64,000 bases of DNA from Taibaiella helva (GTDB lineage Bacteria > Bacteroidota > Bacteroidia > Chitinophagales > Chitinophagaceae): contig NZ_QUZZ01000017.1 of assembly GCF_003545695.1 (NCBI RefSeq), positions 18,508 through 82,507 on the forward strand. Direction: 5' to 3'. The notes below the pieces were generated by a model. The model ran no database searches, had not been told where the DNA came from, and saw only the letters and a program-made list of their open reading frames with translations. Made by a program: the position numbers and the translations under genes. Positions 7,675 through 16,285 of this stretch are shown piece after piece (the first letter of the stretch is position 1; every line of letters starts with the position of its first letter).

Positions 7675-7772
7675 TGTTAAAGTATCAGGAATCAAGTATT
7701 AAGAACCAGGTACCCAATATGCTTGATACTAACAATTGCTTATATCCTGGCTCTTATATCTACATCTAGTAT
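7675..7772. repeat. Dispersed 'TATC' repeat, copy A
   Basis: The whole gap between two minus-strand genes is made of short variants of AAGTATC and ATCTAGTATC. It shares AAGAACCAGGTA and TATATCCTGGCTCTTATATC-like blocks with the gap at 10817-10920. AT-rich, with no coding potential. Confidence 0.6.
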
Positions 7773-10742
7773 CTAGTATCCAACGTCTATCTCCTCCTCC
7801 GGCAATTGTATATTCAGGGGCAGGAAGAGTTCAACCTGGGTACCAGCCGGGCTTTGCGCTTCATCATACAGATCGGTAATATTGACCCTGATAGTAGCAT
7901 CGCCCCATATCTGGTGCACGATCTGCAAGCGTTTTGCCGTCAGCTCCATGGCAACAGGCGTATGCGTATGATTCTTTTTCTGTGCAGCCTTCTCTCTCCC
8001 GATACCGTTGTCGCGGATTACGATCCTGAGCAACGCGCCTTCCAGCAGGAAGCTAAGCCACAATTTTCCTTTGCTGCCCTTAGGTAAGCTTAGCAAGCCA
8101 TGCCATATCGCATTTTCCACATAAGGCTGTATCAGCATGGGAGGCAGCGAAACTTCCTCTGTATTAATGTCAGCGTCGATGTAGAGCTCATAGTCGAACT
8201 TATTTTCAAAACGGTACTGCTCCAGCGTTATATAGTCTTTCAGGGTGCTGATCTCCTGGCCGAGGGAAATGCTTAGCTTATCCGAATGTTCAAGCACCTT
8301 GCGGATAAGCCGGCTGAACCGGGACAAATATTGGTAAGCATCCTGCTCTTTTTGTTTCAGGATGAAGTATTGAATGCTGTTGATCGAATTGAAAATGAAA
8401 TGAGGGTTCATCTGGGCTTGCAGGGCAAACAGCTTATAGCTGCTGATGAGCCTGCTCAGCTTGCTTTTTTCTTCGGCCTTCCTTTTGATCTGCGCTATTC
8501 TCTTTTCCAGCAGAACATAGATCAGGGTCGACAGCAGCAAGGAAACCGCCAGCAGGAACCACCAGGTTTTCCAGAAAGCGGGTGCAACAATAAAGCTTAG
8601 GATCACAGGACGCGCACTTTTTGTGCCGTCGGCCGTTACACCATAAACCTCAAGCCGGTAGTCGCCCTGTTCCAGGTTGTCGAGCTTAAGGATATTGCCT
8701 TTCTGCGTCACAAAAGCACCTTTGTTGATCCGGTACCATAGCCCGGCCTGGCTTTCCAGGTCAAACGAAAGCACATCGAAATTGAGCTCAATATTATTCT
8801 CGTTGTAAGCCAGCGTTCTTTTGCCTGCAGGCTTTCCCAGGTCCTTTCCATTCACTTTAAAAGCACTCAGGTAAACAGGCGGCGGGTAAATATTACCGGT
8901 ATCGGAAAGCGGCATCCTGCTGATACCTTCAACCGTCGAAACATAGATGTACTGGCTATCGGCAGCCAGCCTGAATACCTCGTTAGCCGGCAGGCCGTTG
9001 GTTGTGTTAAAGTATTTTACAGCCTGTTTATTTAACGGAAGCGCTAACCGGATCATGCCGGCATTGGAGCCCAGCCATATGTTTCCGTGGCGGTCTTCGG
9101 CGATATCGAAAAAAATATCCGTCTTCAGGCCAAGCTCCCGGCCTATCGGCTTGAGCTTATTCTGAACGAATTGATACAGTCCTTCTTCTTTGGTCGCTAC
9201 CCAGACGGCACCATCCGAAGCTTTAACGATGCGCGTAACGGTCTTGTCCACACCCGGTATTTTATGGAGTGTGGTGTCGTTCCGTGTAAAGCTGAAAAGT
9301 CCCTTCCGGCAGCCCAGCAGCAGGCTGTCCCTGCTGATCAGGCACAGATCACCTCCCTTATCCGGCAGAGTAAACAAGAGCCGGGCTTTGCCATGGTGTA
9401 TCTTGTGCAAGGTGGAAAAGCCCAGCAGGTAGTACTCCGAAGAGTCAGTCTGGACGAGCTTGCCCCTGTTGCCGATATACGGTATCTGAATTCCCGGCCG
9501 GCCCGATTTTTGAAACCGGGCGTTGATATAGGTTAGTGCCCCCTTCAACACAAGCAGCTGATCTTTTCCTGAGCTAATCATATCATCAATCTTATCCGAT
9601 GGGTTGAAAGGAAGATCAAAGGATCGTTCGGTAAAGCCGCTCAAGACCCGCACGGTACCATAGTCTATGCTGGCGAGCACGGCCCCGTTAACTGTCTTGA
9701 GCATGTTCGCCGGCCTGTCCAGGCCTTTCATACCTGCAAAGCTGAGCAGCCGCTTGTTCTTGCAGACCCAGAGCCCCTTCTCCAGCGTAGTCAGCCATAC
9801 ATTGCCCTCCCGGTCTTCACAGATACCGCTTACAGAAAAGCCGTTCAGCAGAGAGATGTATTTCCCCGGCTCGTTCCCCGAAGGATAATAATTGACACCA
9901 CTCTCCTTCATACCTACCCATATGCCGTTGCTTTTATCGCGATATAAGCTGATGATGCTGCTTTTTTGCGGCATCATATGAACTTCCAGCCCGGCGGAGA
10001 AGCGAAAGAGCCGTTCTCCGAACGAGCAGAAGAAGTAACCGCCGCTCCTGCAGCTAAGAAATTTATTGGGACGGTAAGCGGGAGGATTCAGGAACACTTT
10101 CGTAGTATCCGCTCTCCGGCCATTCATGAAAATCATCTCCAGGCCGGAAAGACGCAGCTCTCGGTTATAACTATAATCAGCATTCACAGGGATCAGCCGG
10201 TCCTCTTGTTTTTCAAAGAAGAACTGATGCTGCTTTCCCTTCCTGTATATTCTTTGCAGCGATTGCTTCGCCACATCGACGATATAGGTATTGCTATAGT
10301 TCTGCAGGATCAGCCGGCCTTCATCATATTCCTGGATACTATACGTCAGTGATCTGGGATACACCTTCTGGTACTGTTTGCTGACGGCCGCTTCTGTAAG
10401 CTGACCATCCTGATACATCAATATCCTGTTCCGGCAGGTGACCAGCCAGAGTACGCCGTGCCTGTCCTCCGTATAAGCATAGATACCTCGTTCCGGCAGG
10501 CCATTGCTCTTACCAAAAACCTGGAGACTGCTGCCATTGTAACGGCATAACCCGGCCTCGGTGCTGATCCATATATATCCCTTACGATCCTGGAAAACAT
10601 TGTAGCATTCGGTCGCCGGCAGTCCGAGCTTGCCGGTTACATTCACAAAGTTCATCTGCTGGGCAAAGGATGCCCGGAAAGGCGACAGAGCCATATACCA
10701 AAGACCTGCAAGGAACAAGAACCGGCTGATGTTTCCAGGCAT
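7773..10742 (-). CDS. Propeller-type sensor histidine kinase of the LytS/YehU class (orphan)
   Basis: 989 residues. A signal peptide (about 1-28, ending SFAQ) is followed by two-component-regulator-type beta-propeller repeats through about residue 640, seen as recurring blocks such as VFQDRKGYIWISTEAGL, YTEDRHGVLWLVT and IAEDRHGNIWLGSNAGM. Then come a Y_Y_Y/Ig-like domain (about 650-725), one membrane helix WWFLLAVSLLLSTLIYVLL, and a His_kinase domain with the phosphorylated histidine H781 in NPHFIFNSINSIQYF, followed by a HATPase domain with DNGIGREKA. The periplasmic propeller should sense a ligand and the kinase should pass phosphate to a LytTR-type regulator. None is adjacent, so it is an orphan here. 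Both flanks carry copies of the same dispersed repeat. Confidence 0.9.
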   Translation of the reverse strand: MPGNISRFLFLAGLWYMALSPFRASFAQQMNFVNVTGKLGLPATECYNVFQDRKGYIWISTEAGLCRYNGSSLQVFGKSNGLPERGIYAYTEDRHGVLWLVTCRNRILMYQDGQLTEAAVSKQYQKVYPRSLTYSIQEYDEGRLILQNYSNTYIVDVAKQSLQRIYRKGKQHQFFFEKQEDRLIPVNADYSYNRELRLSGLEMIFMNGRRADTTKVFLNPPAYRPNKFLSCRSGGYFFCSFGERLFRFSAGLEVHMMPQKSSIISLYRDKSNGIWVGMKESGVNYYPSGNEPGKYISLLNGFSVSGICEDREGNVWLTTLEKGLWVCKNKRLLSFAGMKGLDRPANMLKTVNGAVLASIDYGTVRVLSGFTERSFDLPFNPSDKIDDMISSGKDQLLVLKGALTYINARFQKSGRPGIQIPYIGNRGKLVQTDSSEYYLLGFSTLHKIHHGKARLLFTLPDKGGDLCLISRDSLLLGCRKGLFSFTRNDTTLHKIPGVDKTVTRIVKASDGAVWVATKEEGLYQFVQNKLKPIGRELGLKTDIFFDIAEDRHGNIWLGSNAGMIRLALPLNKQAVKYFNTTNGLPANEVFRLAADSQYIYVSTVEGISRMPLSDTGNIYPPPVYLSAFKVNGKDLGKPAGKRTLAYNENNIELNFDVLSFDLESQAGLWYRINKGAFVTQKGNILKLDNLEQGDYRLEVYGVTADGTKSARPVILSFIVAPAFWKTWWFLLAVSLLLSTLIYVLLEKRIAQIKRKAEEKSKLSRLISSYKLFALQAQMNPHFIFNSINSIQYFILKQKEQDAYQYLSRFSRLIRKVLEHSDKLSISLGQEISTLKDYITLEQYRFENKFDYELYIDADINTEEVSLPPMLIQPYVENAIWHGLLSLPKGSKGKLWLSFLLEGALLRIVIRDNGIGREKAAQKKNHTHTPVAMELTAKRLQIVHQIWGDATIRVNITDLYDEAQSPAGTQVELFLPLNIQLPEEEIDVGY

Positions 10743-10816
10743 AAGATAAAGCTGTTGTCGGAGGGTCTGAACTTTAACCGGACAAAATATAGCTTTTAAA
10801 ATGATTTCACAACTCT

Positions 10817-10920
10817 ATGAAGAACCAGGTATCAAGTATCAAGTATCAAATTCCAAGCACCAAGTATCAAGTATCAGGAAAATTGCCTACATCCTGGCTC
10901 TTATATCTAACATCTAATCT
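10817..10920. repeat. Dispersed 'TATC' repeat, copy B
   Basis: Contains AGAACCAGGTATCAAGTATC, further AAGTATCAAGTATC units, and CATCCTGGCTCTTATATCTA, matching copy A at 7675-7772 on the other side of the sensor gene. Fills the space between the sensor start and the oxygenase stop codon. Confidence 0.6.
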
Positions 10921-11634
10921 CTAACTCCCCGCATCATGAAAGATAATGCCCAGGGTATGTCGCCGGCCCTGGTGTACGGCGCTTACGCCATGCTTCATAT
11001 TGGCCCGGTAATAGCCCCGCGATCCCTTTACCGGCCGGAAGCTGGTGGTGAAGAACAGCGCATCGCCCTGCTGCGGCTGTAATACGATGGCTTTAGATTG
11101 CGCACGGGGGACCTGCTCGGTCAGCACAAACTCGCCGCCGGTATAGTCGCTGCCCGGCGCATCGAGAAAGAGCACCATCTGTATCGGGAAGAAAACATCG
11201 CCGTAAAGATCCTGATGCAGCGTATTGTGCCCGCCTGCACCATATTTAAGGATCAGTACGGCCGGCAGGGACTGCCCCTGTTCCCTGCAGCGCTGGTGCA
11301 GGGCCTCCAGGGTCTCCGGATAGCGGGTATCGCTATTCAGCGCCGCCATCCAGGCATTAGCCACAGGAGCGAGCTGCGGGTAAACCCTTTCCCGGATCGC
11401 CTGCAGCAAAGGCGGCAGCGGGTAACGAAAATATTTGTACTCACCCAGCCCGAAGCGGTACCGTTCCATCACAATCATCTTGCGATACAGATCAGCATGG
11501 TCATATCCGGCTATCAGCTGCCGGCAGGTGTTTTTGTCGAGCAGCTGCGGCAGCAGCGCATAACCCTTTGCATGCATGCCTTCGGCCAGCGCATGCCAGT
11601 CGGTCTGGTCGAGCGCCCTGATTATGGATTCCAT
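10921..11634 (-). CDS. 2OG-Fe(II) oxygenase linked to alkylation repair
   Basis: 237-residue member of the 2-oxoglutarate/iron dioxygenase fold. The facial triad is visible as H140 and D142 (HQDLYGD) and H215 (KHGVSAV), with a basic RR at 224-225 before HTLGIIFHDA as the probable 2-oxoglutarate anchor. The HGVSxVxxGxRHTLGIIFHDA ending is characteristic of a group often encoded beside ada. Here it lies 20 bases downstream of the AraC-methyltransferase gene, so they form one operon. A function in oxidative DNA or protein demethylation is plausible but inferred from this neighbourhood. The substrate is not known. Confidence 0.85.
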   Translation of the reverse strand: MESIIRALDQTDWHALAEGMHAKGYALLPQLLDKNTCRQLIAGYDHADLYRKMIVMERYRFGLGEYKYFRYPLPPLLQAIRERVYPQLAPVANAWMAALNSDTRYPETLEALHQRCREQGQSLPAVLILKYGAGGHNTLHQDLYGDVFFPIQMVLFLDAPGSDYTGGEFVLTEQVPRAQSKAIVLQPQQGDALFFTTSFRPVKGSRGYYRANMKHGVSAVHQGRRHTLGIIFHDAGS

Positions 11635-11654
11635 AAAATACGTAGTTGTCTTGT

Positions 11655-12509
11655 TTATTCGGCGGTCCCGCCATAGATCTTAGCCGCTTCCCAGCCCAGC
11701 ATGGCCGCTTTGCGGGTACTGCCCCAATGGTAGCTGCCTATATTGCCGGAAGCGCGGAGCACGCGATGGCAGGGGATGAGAAAGGCAACGGGATTATCGC
11801 CTACGGCTGTACCCACCGCGCGCGAAGCTGCCGGCTTGTCGATGGCCTGCGCGATCTGGCCATAGCTCGAAGCTTGTCCCATAGGGATCTTCAGCAGGGT
11901 TTCCCATACTTTCAGCTGGAAGGGCGTGCCCTTAAGGTGCAGGCGGATCTCGTGCAAGCGGCTCCAGTCCTGGGTAAAGATATACAGCGCCTGCTGCTGG
12001 TGCAGATCGGTCATCTGGCGGTAGGTTGCCTGCGGAAATTGTTGTTTCAGCTCCTGCAAAGCCAGGACCTCATCATCCGAAAAAGCCATATAGCAGATGC
12101 CTTTGGACGTAGAGGCCACAATCATATTGCCAAAAGGGCTTTCGGCGAAGCTATAGTTGATCGTTAGCGCAGCGCCGCCATGCTTATACTCCCCGGGCGT
12201 CATTCCTTCCAGCTGTACGAAAAGATCGTGCAGGCGGCCCGGGCCGGACAGGCCGGTTTCCATGGCTGTATCGGCCAGGTTGTTCTGCGGGTCTTTAATG
12301 ATGGATTTGGCATAATCGAGGCTTAAGAACTGCTGGAACTTCTTCGGACTGACCCCGGCCCACTCCCGGAACATCCTTTGAAAATGAAAGGGGCTCATAT
12401 GCACCTGCTCCGCAATCTCGTCCAGATCAGGCTGCTCCCTGAAGTGCCCGGAGATATACTGTATCGCTTCCGCAATACGCTCGTAATTGATCATTTCCTG
12501 TGTGCTCAT
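11655..12509 (-). CDS. ada: AraC-type HTH / methylated-DNA-protein-cysteine methyltransferase (Ada-like, lacking the zinc domain)
   Basis: Suicide repair enzyme and regulator. With the start at 12509 it has 284 residues. Residues 8-108 are an AraC HTH (IAEQVHMSPFHFQRMFREWAGVSPKKF ... MTPGEYK). Residues 115-280 are the O6-methylguanine methyltransferase domain, with acceptor C247 in LIPCHRV and the preceding motif GTPFQLKVWETLLKIPMGQASSYG. The N-terminal Ada zinc domain is absent; a separate protein of that type is encoded at 7409-7672. The start at 12509 is preferred to 12560 because a -7 box lies between them. Downstream, 20 bases away, is the 2OG-Fe(II) oxygenase. Induction by alkylation damage is expected from the family, not shown by the sequence. 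Confidence 0.88.
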   Translation of the reverse strand: MSTQEMINYERIAEAIQYISGHFREQPDLDEIAEQVHMSPFHFQRMFREWAGVSPKKFQQFLSLDYAKSIIKDPQNNLADTAMETGLSGPGRLHDLFVQLEGMTPGEYKHGGAALTINYSFAESPFGNMIVASTSKGICYMAFSDDEVLALQELKQQFPQATYRQMTDLHQQQALYIFTQDWSRLHEIRLHLKGTPFQLKVWETLLKIPMGQASSYGQIAQAIDKPAASRAVGTAVGDNPVAFLIPCHRVLRASGNIGSYHWGSTRKAAMLGWEAAKIYGGTAE

Positions 12510-12529
12510 GATAGTTGCATTTTGTAGTA

Positions 12530-12537
12530 CAAAAGTA
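12530..12537 (-). promoter_or_regulatory. -7 box of the ada-oxygenase operon
   Basis: TACTTTTG on the reverse strand, a perfect TAnnTTTG, 20 bases before the ATG at 12509. It decides the start of the methyltransferase gene. Confidence 0.5.
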
Positions 12538-12619
12538 CTGCCGCTTGCCGGGGCGGGCAACCCGATACTTGCGGTTTAAATGGCCCGCTTTATCGTACAG
12601 GAGGGAACAAAACAGGCGG

Positions 12620-13252
12620 TCAAACCGCTACAGGCGGTCTTTTGCGCCAGGCTTTGGCCAGCCCCACAAATAAAAGGGAGAACAGGATAAAGGCTATCGT
12701 GACCCACAGACAATTGAGCAGAGCCGAAGGATAACCCAGCTGGCCCACGTCGAGGAAAGGGTAGGGGTAGAAAGCCGTCAGGCTGCCATGAAGAAGCGTA
12801 TAACCAAGATAGGCCAGGGGAAACAACAGCCAGGCGGGGATATCCCGCCATTGCAGTGATCGCTTATCGACATAGAGCAGCCAATACAGTACAAAGAGCA
12901 CCGGAGTAACGCTGTGAAACAGCTCGTCGGATATACGGGCAAGTCCGCTTGGCAGCCACTGAAAGCGCAGAACGGTATTGTACACCAGGCCTACGATGAC
13001 GATATATACCACTATCGCCGTTTGCGTTCCTACTTTGGCAAAGAACCCCTTTATTCCTGCAACAAAGAAAGTATAGCACAACGCGACCAGGATATTGGAG
13101 AGCACCGTAAAGTAGCTGAAGTAACGGACAATCGCTTCCCCTGCTGAAGTCTTACGGTTCTGCATCAGCAAAACAAATTGCAGGATCAGCGCAAACCAGG
13201 CGACAGCGGCGCCGAGCCCTGCATATACACGTTGTTGTTGAGTGTTCGACAT
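12620..13252 (-). CDS. Pr6Pr family membrane protein
   Basis: 210 residues with six hydrophobic helices, beginning VYAGLGAAVAWFALILQFVLL and including RYFSYFTVLSNILVALCYTFF and LLFPLAYLGYTLLHG. The FSYFTVLSN segment and YPYPFLDVGQLGYP near the C-terminus are hallmarks of Pr6Pr, a bacterial FAR-17a/AIG1-like family of unknown function in the inner membrane. It starts 11 bases after the lipoprotein gene ends, so it is likely co-transcribed with the lipoprotein and perhaps the globin. Confidence 0.85.
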   Translation of the reverse strand: MSNTQQQRVYAGLGAAVAWFALILQFVLLMQNRKTSAGEAIVRYFSYFTVLSNILVALCYTFFVAGIKGFFAKVGTQTAIVVYIVIVGLVYNTVLRFQWLPSGLARISDELFHSVTPVLFVLYWLLYVDKRSLQWRDIPAWLLFPLAYLGYTLLHGSLTAFYPYPFLDVGQLGYPSALLNCLWVTIAFILFSLLFVGLAKAWRKRPPVAV

Positions 13253-13263
13253 AGCTGAATAGA

Positions 13264-13902
13264 TCAGGGTTTTGTTTTGAAAAAACTGTCCACCGTCCTG
13301 AAGCCGCCTTCCTGCTGCAGGTTGCGGAACTGCTTCCGGCTGATCGTATATACCGGGTGAACCGTATCGGTGGGCTTTTCGGCCAGGGTCTCCAGGCGGG
13401 CCAGCGACGCCGGGTCGTCCACATTCGCCACCAGCAGCTTGCCGTGGCTCAGCGAAAGGCGGGTAACGGTCCAGCTGTTGGCCGCCAGGCGCCGGTTCAG
13501 GAAATAGTATCCTTTATCTTTTTTCAATACATCTCCTCTCGCGATATCAAAGACGGAGTCTGTTTCATGTTCATGCCAGCGGATTGTATCGCCCTGCACG
13601 GCAACCTTCCGGGGCGGCTCTCCCAGAGAATTGAAAAGACTGTCGCCCGACAGCCGGTAAGCAGTATCCAGCTCCTTCCGGGTGGTGACTACATCATAAT
13701 CCATAACCAGCGCAGCCGAATGTTCGCCGATCCATAAAAAGGCTTGCTGCCGCTCGCTGAAGTATTTCCCCTGCAGCTTTCGGGGGATCGCGTCCATGGC
13801 CCTTTTGCCTGCCGGCTGCGGTTCAGAGAAAGGTACCAGCGAATCGAAGCCATTGCATGCGGACAGGAACAGCAGCAGCAGCCAGCGGTATTTGTTTTTC
13901 AT
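13264..13902 (-). CDS. Lipoprotein of unknown function
   Basis: 212 residues from ATG 13902. The N-terminus MKNKYRWLLLLFLSAC is a lipoprotein signal with the modified cysteine at position 16. The mature part is soluble and mixed alpha/beta with repeated short beta motifs (ALVMDYDVVTTRKELDT, GYYFLNRRLAANSWTVTRLSLSHGKLLVANV). No domain is recognised. The ORF extends 30 codons further upstream into the globin gene, but that part is not a signal sequence and 13902 is clearly the start. It sits between the truncated-hemoglobin gene (47 bases upstream) and Pr6Pr (11 bases downstream). Confidence 0.8.
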   Translation of the reverse strand: MKNKYRWLLLLFLSACNGFDSLVPFSEPQPAGKRAMDAIPRKLQGKYFSERQQAFLWIGEHSAALVMDYDVVTTRKELDTAYRLSGDSLFNSLGEPPRKVAVQGDTIRWHEHETDSVFDIARGDVLKKDKGYYFLNRRLAANSWTVTRLSLSHGKLLVANVDDPASLARLETLAEKPTDTVHPVYTISRKQFRNLQQEGGFRTVDSFFKTKP

Positions 13903-13949
13903 AGCGATGGATAGGTGGGGGAATATGAAGCAAAGATAAAAAAAGGCGC

Positions 13950-14420
13950 TTATCCGGGCTGATAGGGTCCGCCGGGCACGCCCCAGCCCCATTCGGGCAT
14001 AGGTTCGTCAGGATTAAGGAATACGTCGTCGGCGTTGGAGTTAAGCACGGCAATGCGCGTACCCCATTCGATATAAGCCACGAAGGCAGAGCGGAACTCC
14101 GGGTCGTCGGGCAGCTTTAGCTCGTCGGCTGTTTCCATCAGCAGGCTCACCCAACGTTGCCGCTGCTGCTCGGTCAGGTGACGGGACAAGTGCCGCTGGA
14201 TCATCCTGAAATGGCTTCCGCCTTCTGCGCTGTATTCTTTGGGACCGCCAAAGACTTCGGCGATGAAATGCGCGACATGCAGCTGATGCTCCGGTGACAT
14301 ATGCCGGAAGACAGGCTCCAGTAAGGCATCCTGTAGCACCTTGGCATAGAAGCGGTCGGTAAGCTGTTCGAATACCGGCATGCCACCGGCCCATTCGTAT
14401 AAGCTGGGTATGGGTTTCAT
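13950..14420 (-). CDS. Group II-like truncated hemoglobin
   Basis: 156 residues. The globin pattern is clear: SLYEWAGGMPVFEQLTDRFYAKV, the segment LEPVFRHMSPEHQLHVAHFIAEVFGGP, then a heme-proximal histidine region EGGSHFRMIQRHLSRHLTEQQRQRWVSLL. WG near EWGTRIAVLNS and a proline-rich tail (PEWGWGVPGGPYQPG) complete the trHbO-like form common in Bacteroidota. It binds heme and oxygen, NO or H2S ligands in the cytoplasm. It may be first in a unit with the lipoprotein and Pr6Pr genes. Confidence 0.85.
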   Translation of the reverse strand: MKPIPSLYEWAGGMPVFEQLTDRFYAKVLQDALLEPVFRHMSPEHQLHVAHFIAEVFGGPKEYSAEGGSHFRMIQRHLSRHLTEQQRQRWVSLLMETADELKLPDDPEFRSAFVAYIEWGTRIAVLNSNADDVFLNPDEPMPEWGWGVPGGPYQPG

Positions 14421-14481
14421 TTGGTAGGTTTTCCTTGCTAAGGTAATTGTTTCCCCGAATAAAGTATCGCTAAAGCTAATA

Positions 14482-14513
14482 CAAAAAAAGCCGGCCGGTG
14501 AGGACCGGCCGGC
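14482..14513 (-). terminator. Rho-independent terminator of rfbH
   Basis: Perfect ten-pair stem GCCGGCCGGT (14490-14499) / ACCGGCCGGC (14504-14513) with a four-base loop. Read on the reverse strand it is followed by seven T (14489-14483), as expected for the end of the transcript from 15837. Confidence 0.85.
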
Positions 14514-14532
14514 AGCTTATCTGCTTACAATG

Positions 14533-15837
14533 CTACAACTTCAGGTAGCGATCGATCACCGATATAATGTAGTCATAATGTTCCTCTTTCAGCCCGGGCC
14601 ATACGCCCAGCCAGAAGCTGTCATTCATGATCTTATCCGTATTGGTCAGCGCGCCTGCAATGCGTTTTTCGATATCCAGGTAAGCCGGCTGGCGGGTCAG
14701 GTTACCGGCAAACAGCAGTCGCGTGCCCACTTTGTTATCTTCCAGGAAGCGAACCAGGGCATTCCGGTTGACCGAGCTGCCGTCTCTCACCGTCAGCATG
14801 AAGCCGAACCAGCTGGGTTCGCTTTCAGGCGTGGCTTCGGGTAGGATAAAATGCTCTTCAAAGGGTTTCAGCTTTTGGTACAGCATGCGATAGTTCTCCC
14901 GGCGGCGCGCGACGAAGGTATCCGCTTTGCGCAACTGGCTGAGGCCGATAGCAGCCTGCATATCAGTTACCTTAAGGTTGAAGCCGATATGGGAATAAGT
15001 GTATTTATGATCGTAGCCGCAGGGCAGTCCGCCCAGGCATTGATCGAAGCGCTTGCCACACGTATTGTCTTTACCGGGTTCGCACCAGCAATCCCTGCCC
15101 CAGTCGCGGAAGCTCTCCGCTATCTTTTTGAGCGAAGCATTGTTGACCAGCACCGAGCCTCCTTCACCCATCGTAATATGATGGGCGGGGTAAAAGGACA
15201 CTGTAGCCAGGTCGCCGAAGCTGCCGGTCTTTTGTCCCCGGTAAGTAGCGCCCAGCGAGTCGCAGTCATCCTCGATCACCCAGAGATGATACTTGCGGGC
15301 TATCGCCACCACGATGTCCAGGTTAAAAGGATTGCCCAGCGTATGCGCCAGCATGATCGCCTTTGTTTTGGGTGAGATGGCCGCCTCTATTGCTTCGGCC
15401 TTGATGTTATAGGTAGGGATATCTACATCGACAAACACGGGAATGCAGCCGAACTGCACCATAGGGTTAACGGTAGTAGGGAAACCGGCTGCCACGGTAA
15501 TGACTTCATCGCCCGGCTTTAAGGCTCGTTCGCCCAGCTTGGGGGAGGTCAGCGCGTAAAAAGCCACCAGGTTGGCTGAAGAGCCGGAATTGACGAGGAG
15601 GGAAAAACGGCTGCCGAAATACCGTGCAAATTCCCGTTCAAACTGGATCGCATAGCGGCCGGTGGTCAGCCAGCCATCAAGGGTCGCATCCACGCCATAC
15701 AAAATATCTTCTTCGTCCAGTATTTTACCGGTTACGGGTATATAATCCTCGCCGGGAACCATGCTGCGCTGTACATTACGGGCTGCAATACGCTGCAATA
15801 AGGGTTTCAGATCCTCATCTATATTCTTAAATACCAT
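14533..15837 (-). CDS. rfbH: RfbH-type dehydrase (CDP-4-keto-6-deoxy-glucose-3-dehydrase family, E1)
   Basis: 434 residues of the aminotransferase-like sugar dehydrase family that removes the 3-hydroxyl of CDP-4-keto-6-deoxyglucose in 3,6-dideoxyhexose synthesis. The position normally held by the PLP lysine is histidine, H220 in [12 protein letters not shown], as known for the PMP-dependent E1 enzyme. The iron-sulfur ligands fit the E1 pattern exactly: C192, C250, C252 and C260, i.e. C-X57-C-X1-C-X7-C. Further cysteines occur at [14 protein letters not shown]. No E3 reductase, CDP-glucose synthetase or glycosyltransferase lies nearby, so it is an orphan within this window. It is followed by its own terminator. 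The exact sugar made here is not proven. Confidence 0.9.
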   Translation of the reverse strand: MVFKNIDEDLKPLLQRIAARNVQRSMVPGEDYIPVTGKILDEEDILYGVDATLDGWLTTGRYAIQFEREFARYFGSRFSLLVNSGSSANLVAFYALTSPKLGERALKPGDEVITVAAGFPTTVNPMVQFGCIPVFVDVDIPTYNIKAEAIEAAISPKTKAIMLAHTLGNPFNLDIVVAIARKYHLWVIEDDCDSLGATYRGQKTGSFGDLATVSFYPAHHITMGEGGSVLVNNASLKKIAESFRDWGRDCWCEPGKDNTCGKRFDQCLGGLPCGYDHKYTYSHIGFNLKVTDMQAAIGLSQLRKADTFVARRRENYRMLYQKLKPFEEHFILPEATPESEPSWFGFMLTVRDGSSVNRNALVRFLEDNKVGTRLLFAGNLTRQPAYLDIEKRIAGALTNTDKIMNDSFWLGVWPGLKEEHYDYIISVIDRYLKL

Positions 15838-15977
15838 TTTGGGAACAATAAATCTACTCTGCTAAAAAGGGTAGCAAAGAAAAGAAATATCGGACAAATG
15901 CGGAAATGAATCGCCATTCCGGCAACAAACGGAATCCGCAGGGCTGCGGATTGAAAATTAAAATGAGAAAAACCGGC

Positions 15978-16241
15978 TCAGCGTTTACGGCTGCTAGCCG
16001 GGTCCCAACGCATCTTCATATAGACATTACCTTGGCGCAGCTCGTCCAGCATCTGGCGGAGCCGCTTTTCTCTGGTCGCCTCCAGCTTTGCCCTGGCAAT
16101 CCACCCGAGATAGTCGTTCTGCTGGTAAGCAGGGCGTGCTTTATAAGCCTCCATCAGCGCAGCCGCTTTCAGTACCTTGCTCACTGCCTCCGGCATAGTT
16201 TGAATGGGCCGTTTTAAACCCTTTGCTGCTTTGGGATCCAT
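15978..16241 (-). CDS. YdeI/OmdA-type small protein
   Basis: 87 residues from ATG 16241 (MDPKAAKGLKRP). The segment VLKAAALMEAYKARPAYQQNDYLGWIARAKLEATREKRLRQMLDELRQG matches the C-terminal OmdA ('bacteriocin-protection, YdeI or OmpD-associated') pattern, in which YxxWIxxAKxxETRxxRI is most conserved. The product lacks the larger N-terminal part of full YdeI proteins, as many Bacteroidota homologues do. A perfect eight-pair inverted repeat (AATCCGCA/TGCGGATT, 15933-15952) lies downstream but without a T-run. Role unknown. Confidence 0.75.
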   Translation of the reverse strand: MDPKAAKGLKRPIQTMPEAVSKVLKAAALMEAYKARPAYQQNDYLGWIARAKLEATREKRLRQMLDELRQGNVYMKMRWDPASSRKR

Positions 16242-16285
16242 AAGCAAATATTTTTTTTCGATCTGTCAAAAAACAAAAAGATCCG

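Noticed and set aside
7675..7772. CRISPR-like array suggested by repeated TATC units
   Set aside because: Units are 5-12 bases, irregular and without unique spacers; no cas gene in the window.
15933..15952. AATCCGCA/TGCGGATT hairpin as terminator of the OmdA-type gene
   Set aside because: Stem is perfect but no T-run follows on the minus strand; kept only as a note under that gene.
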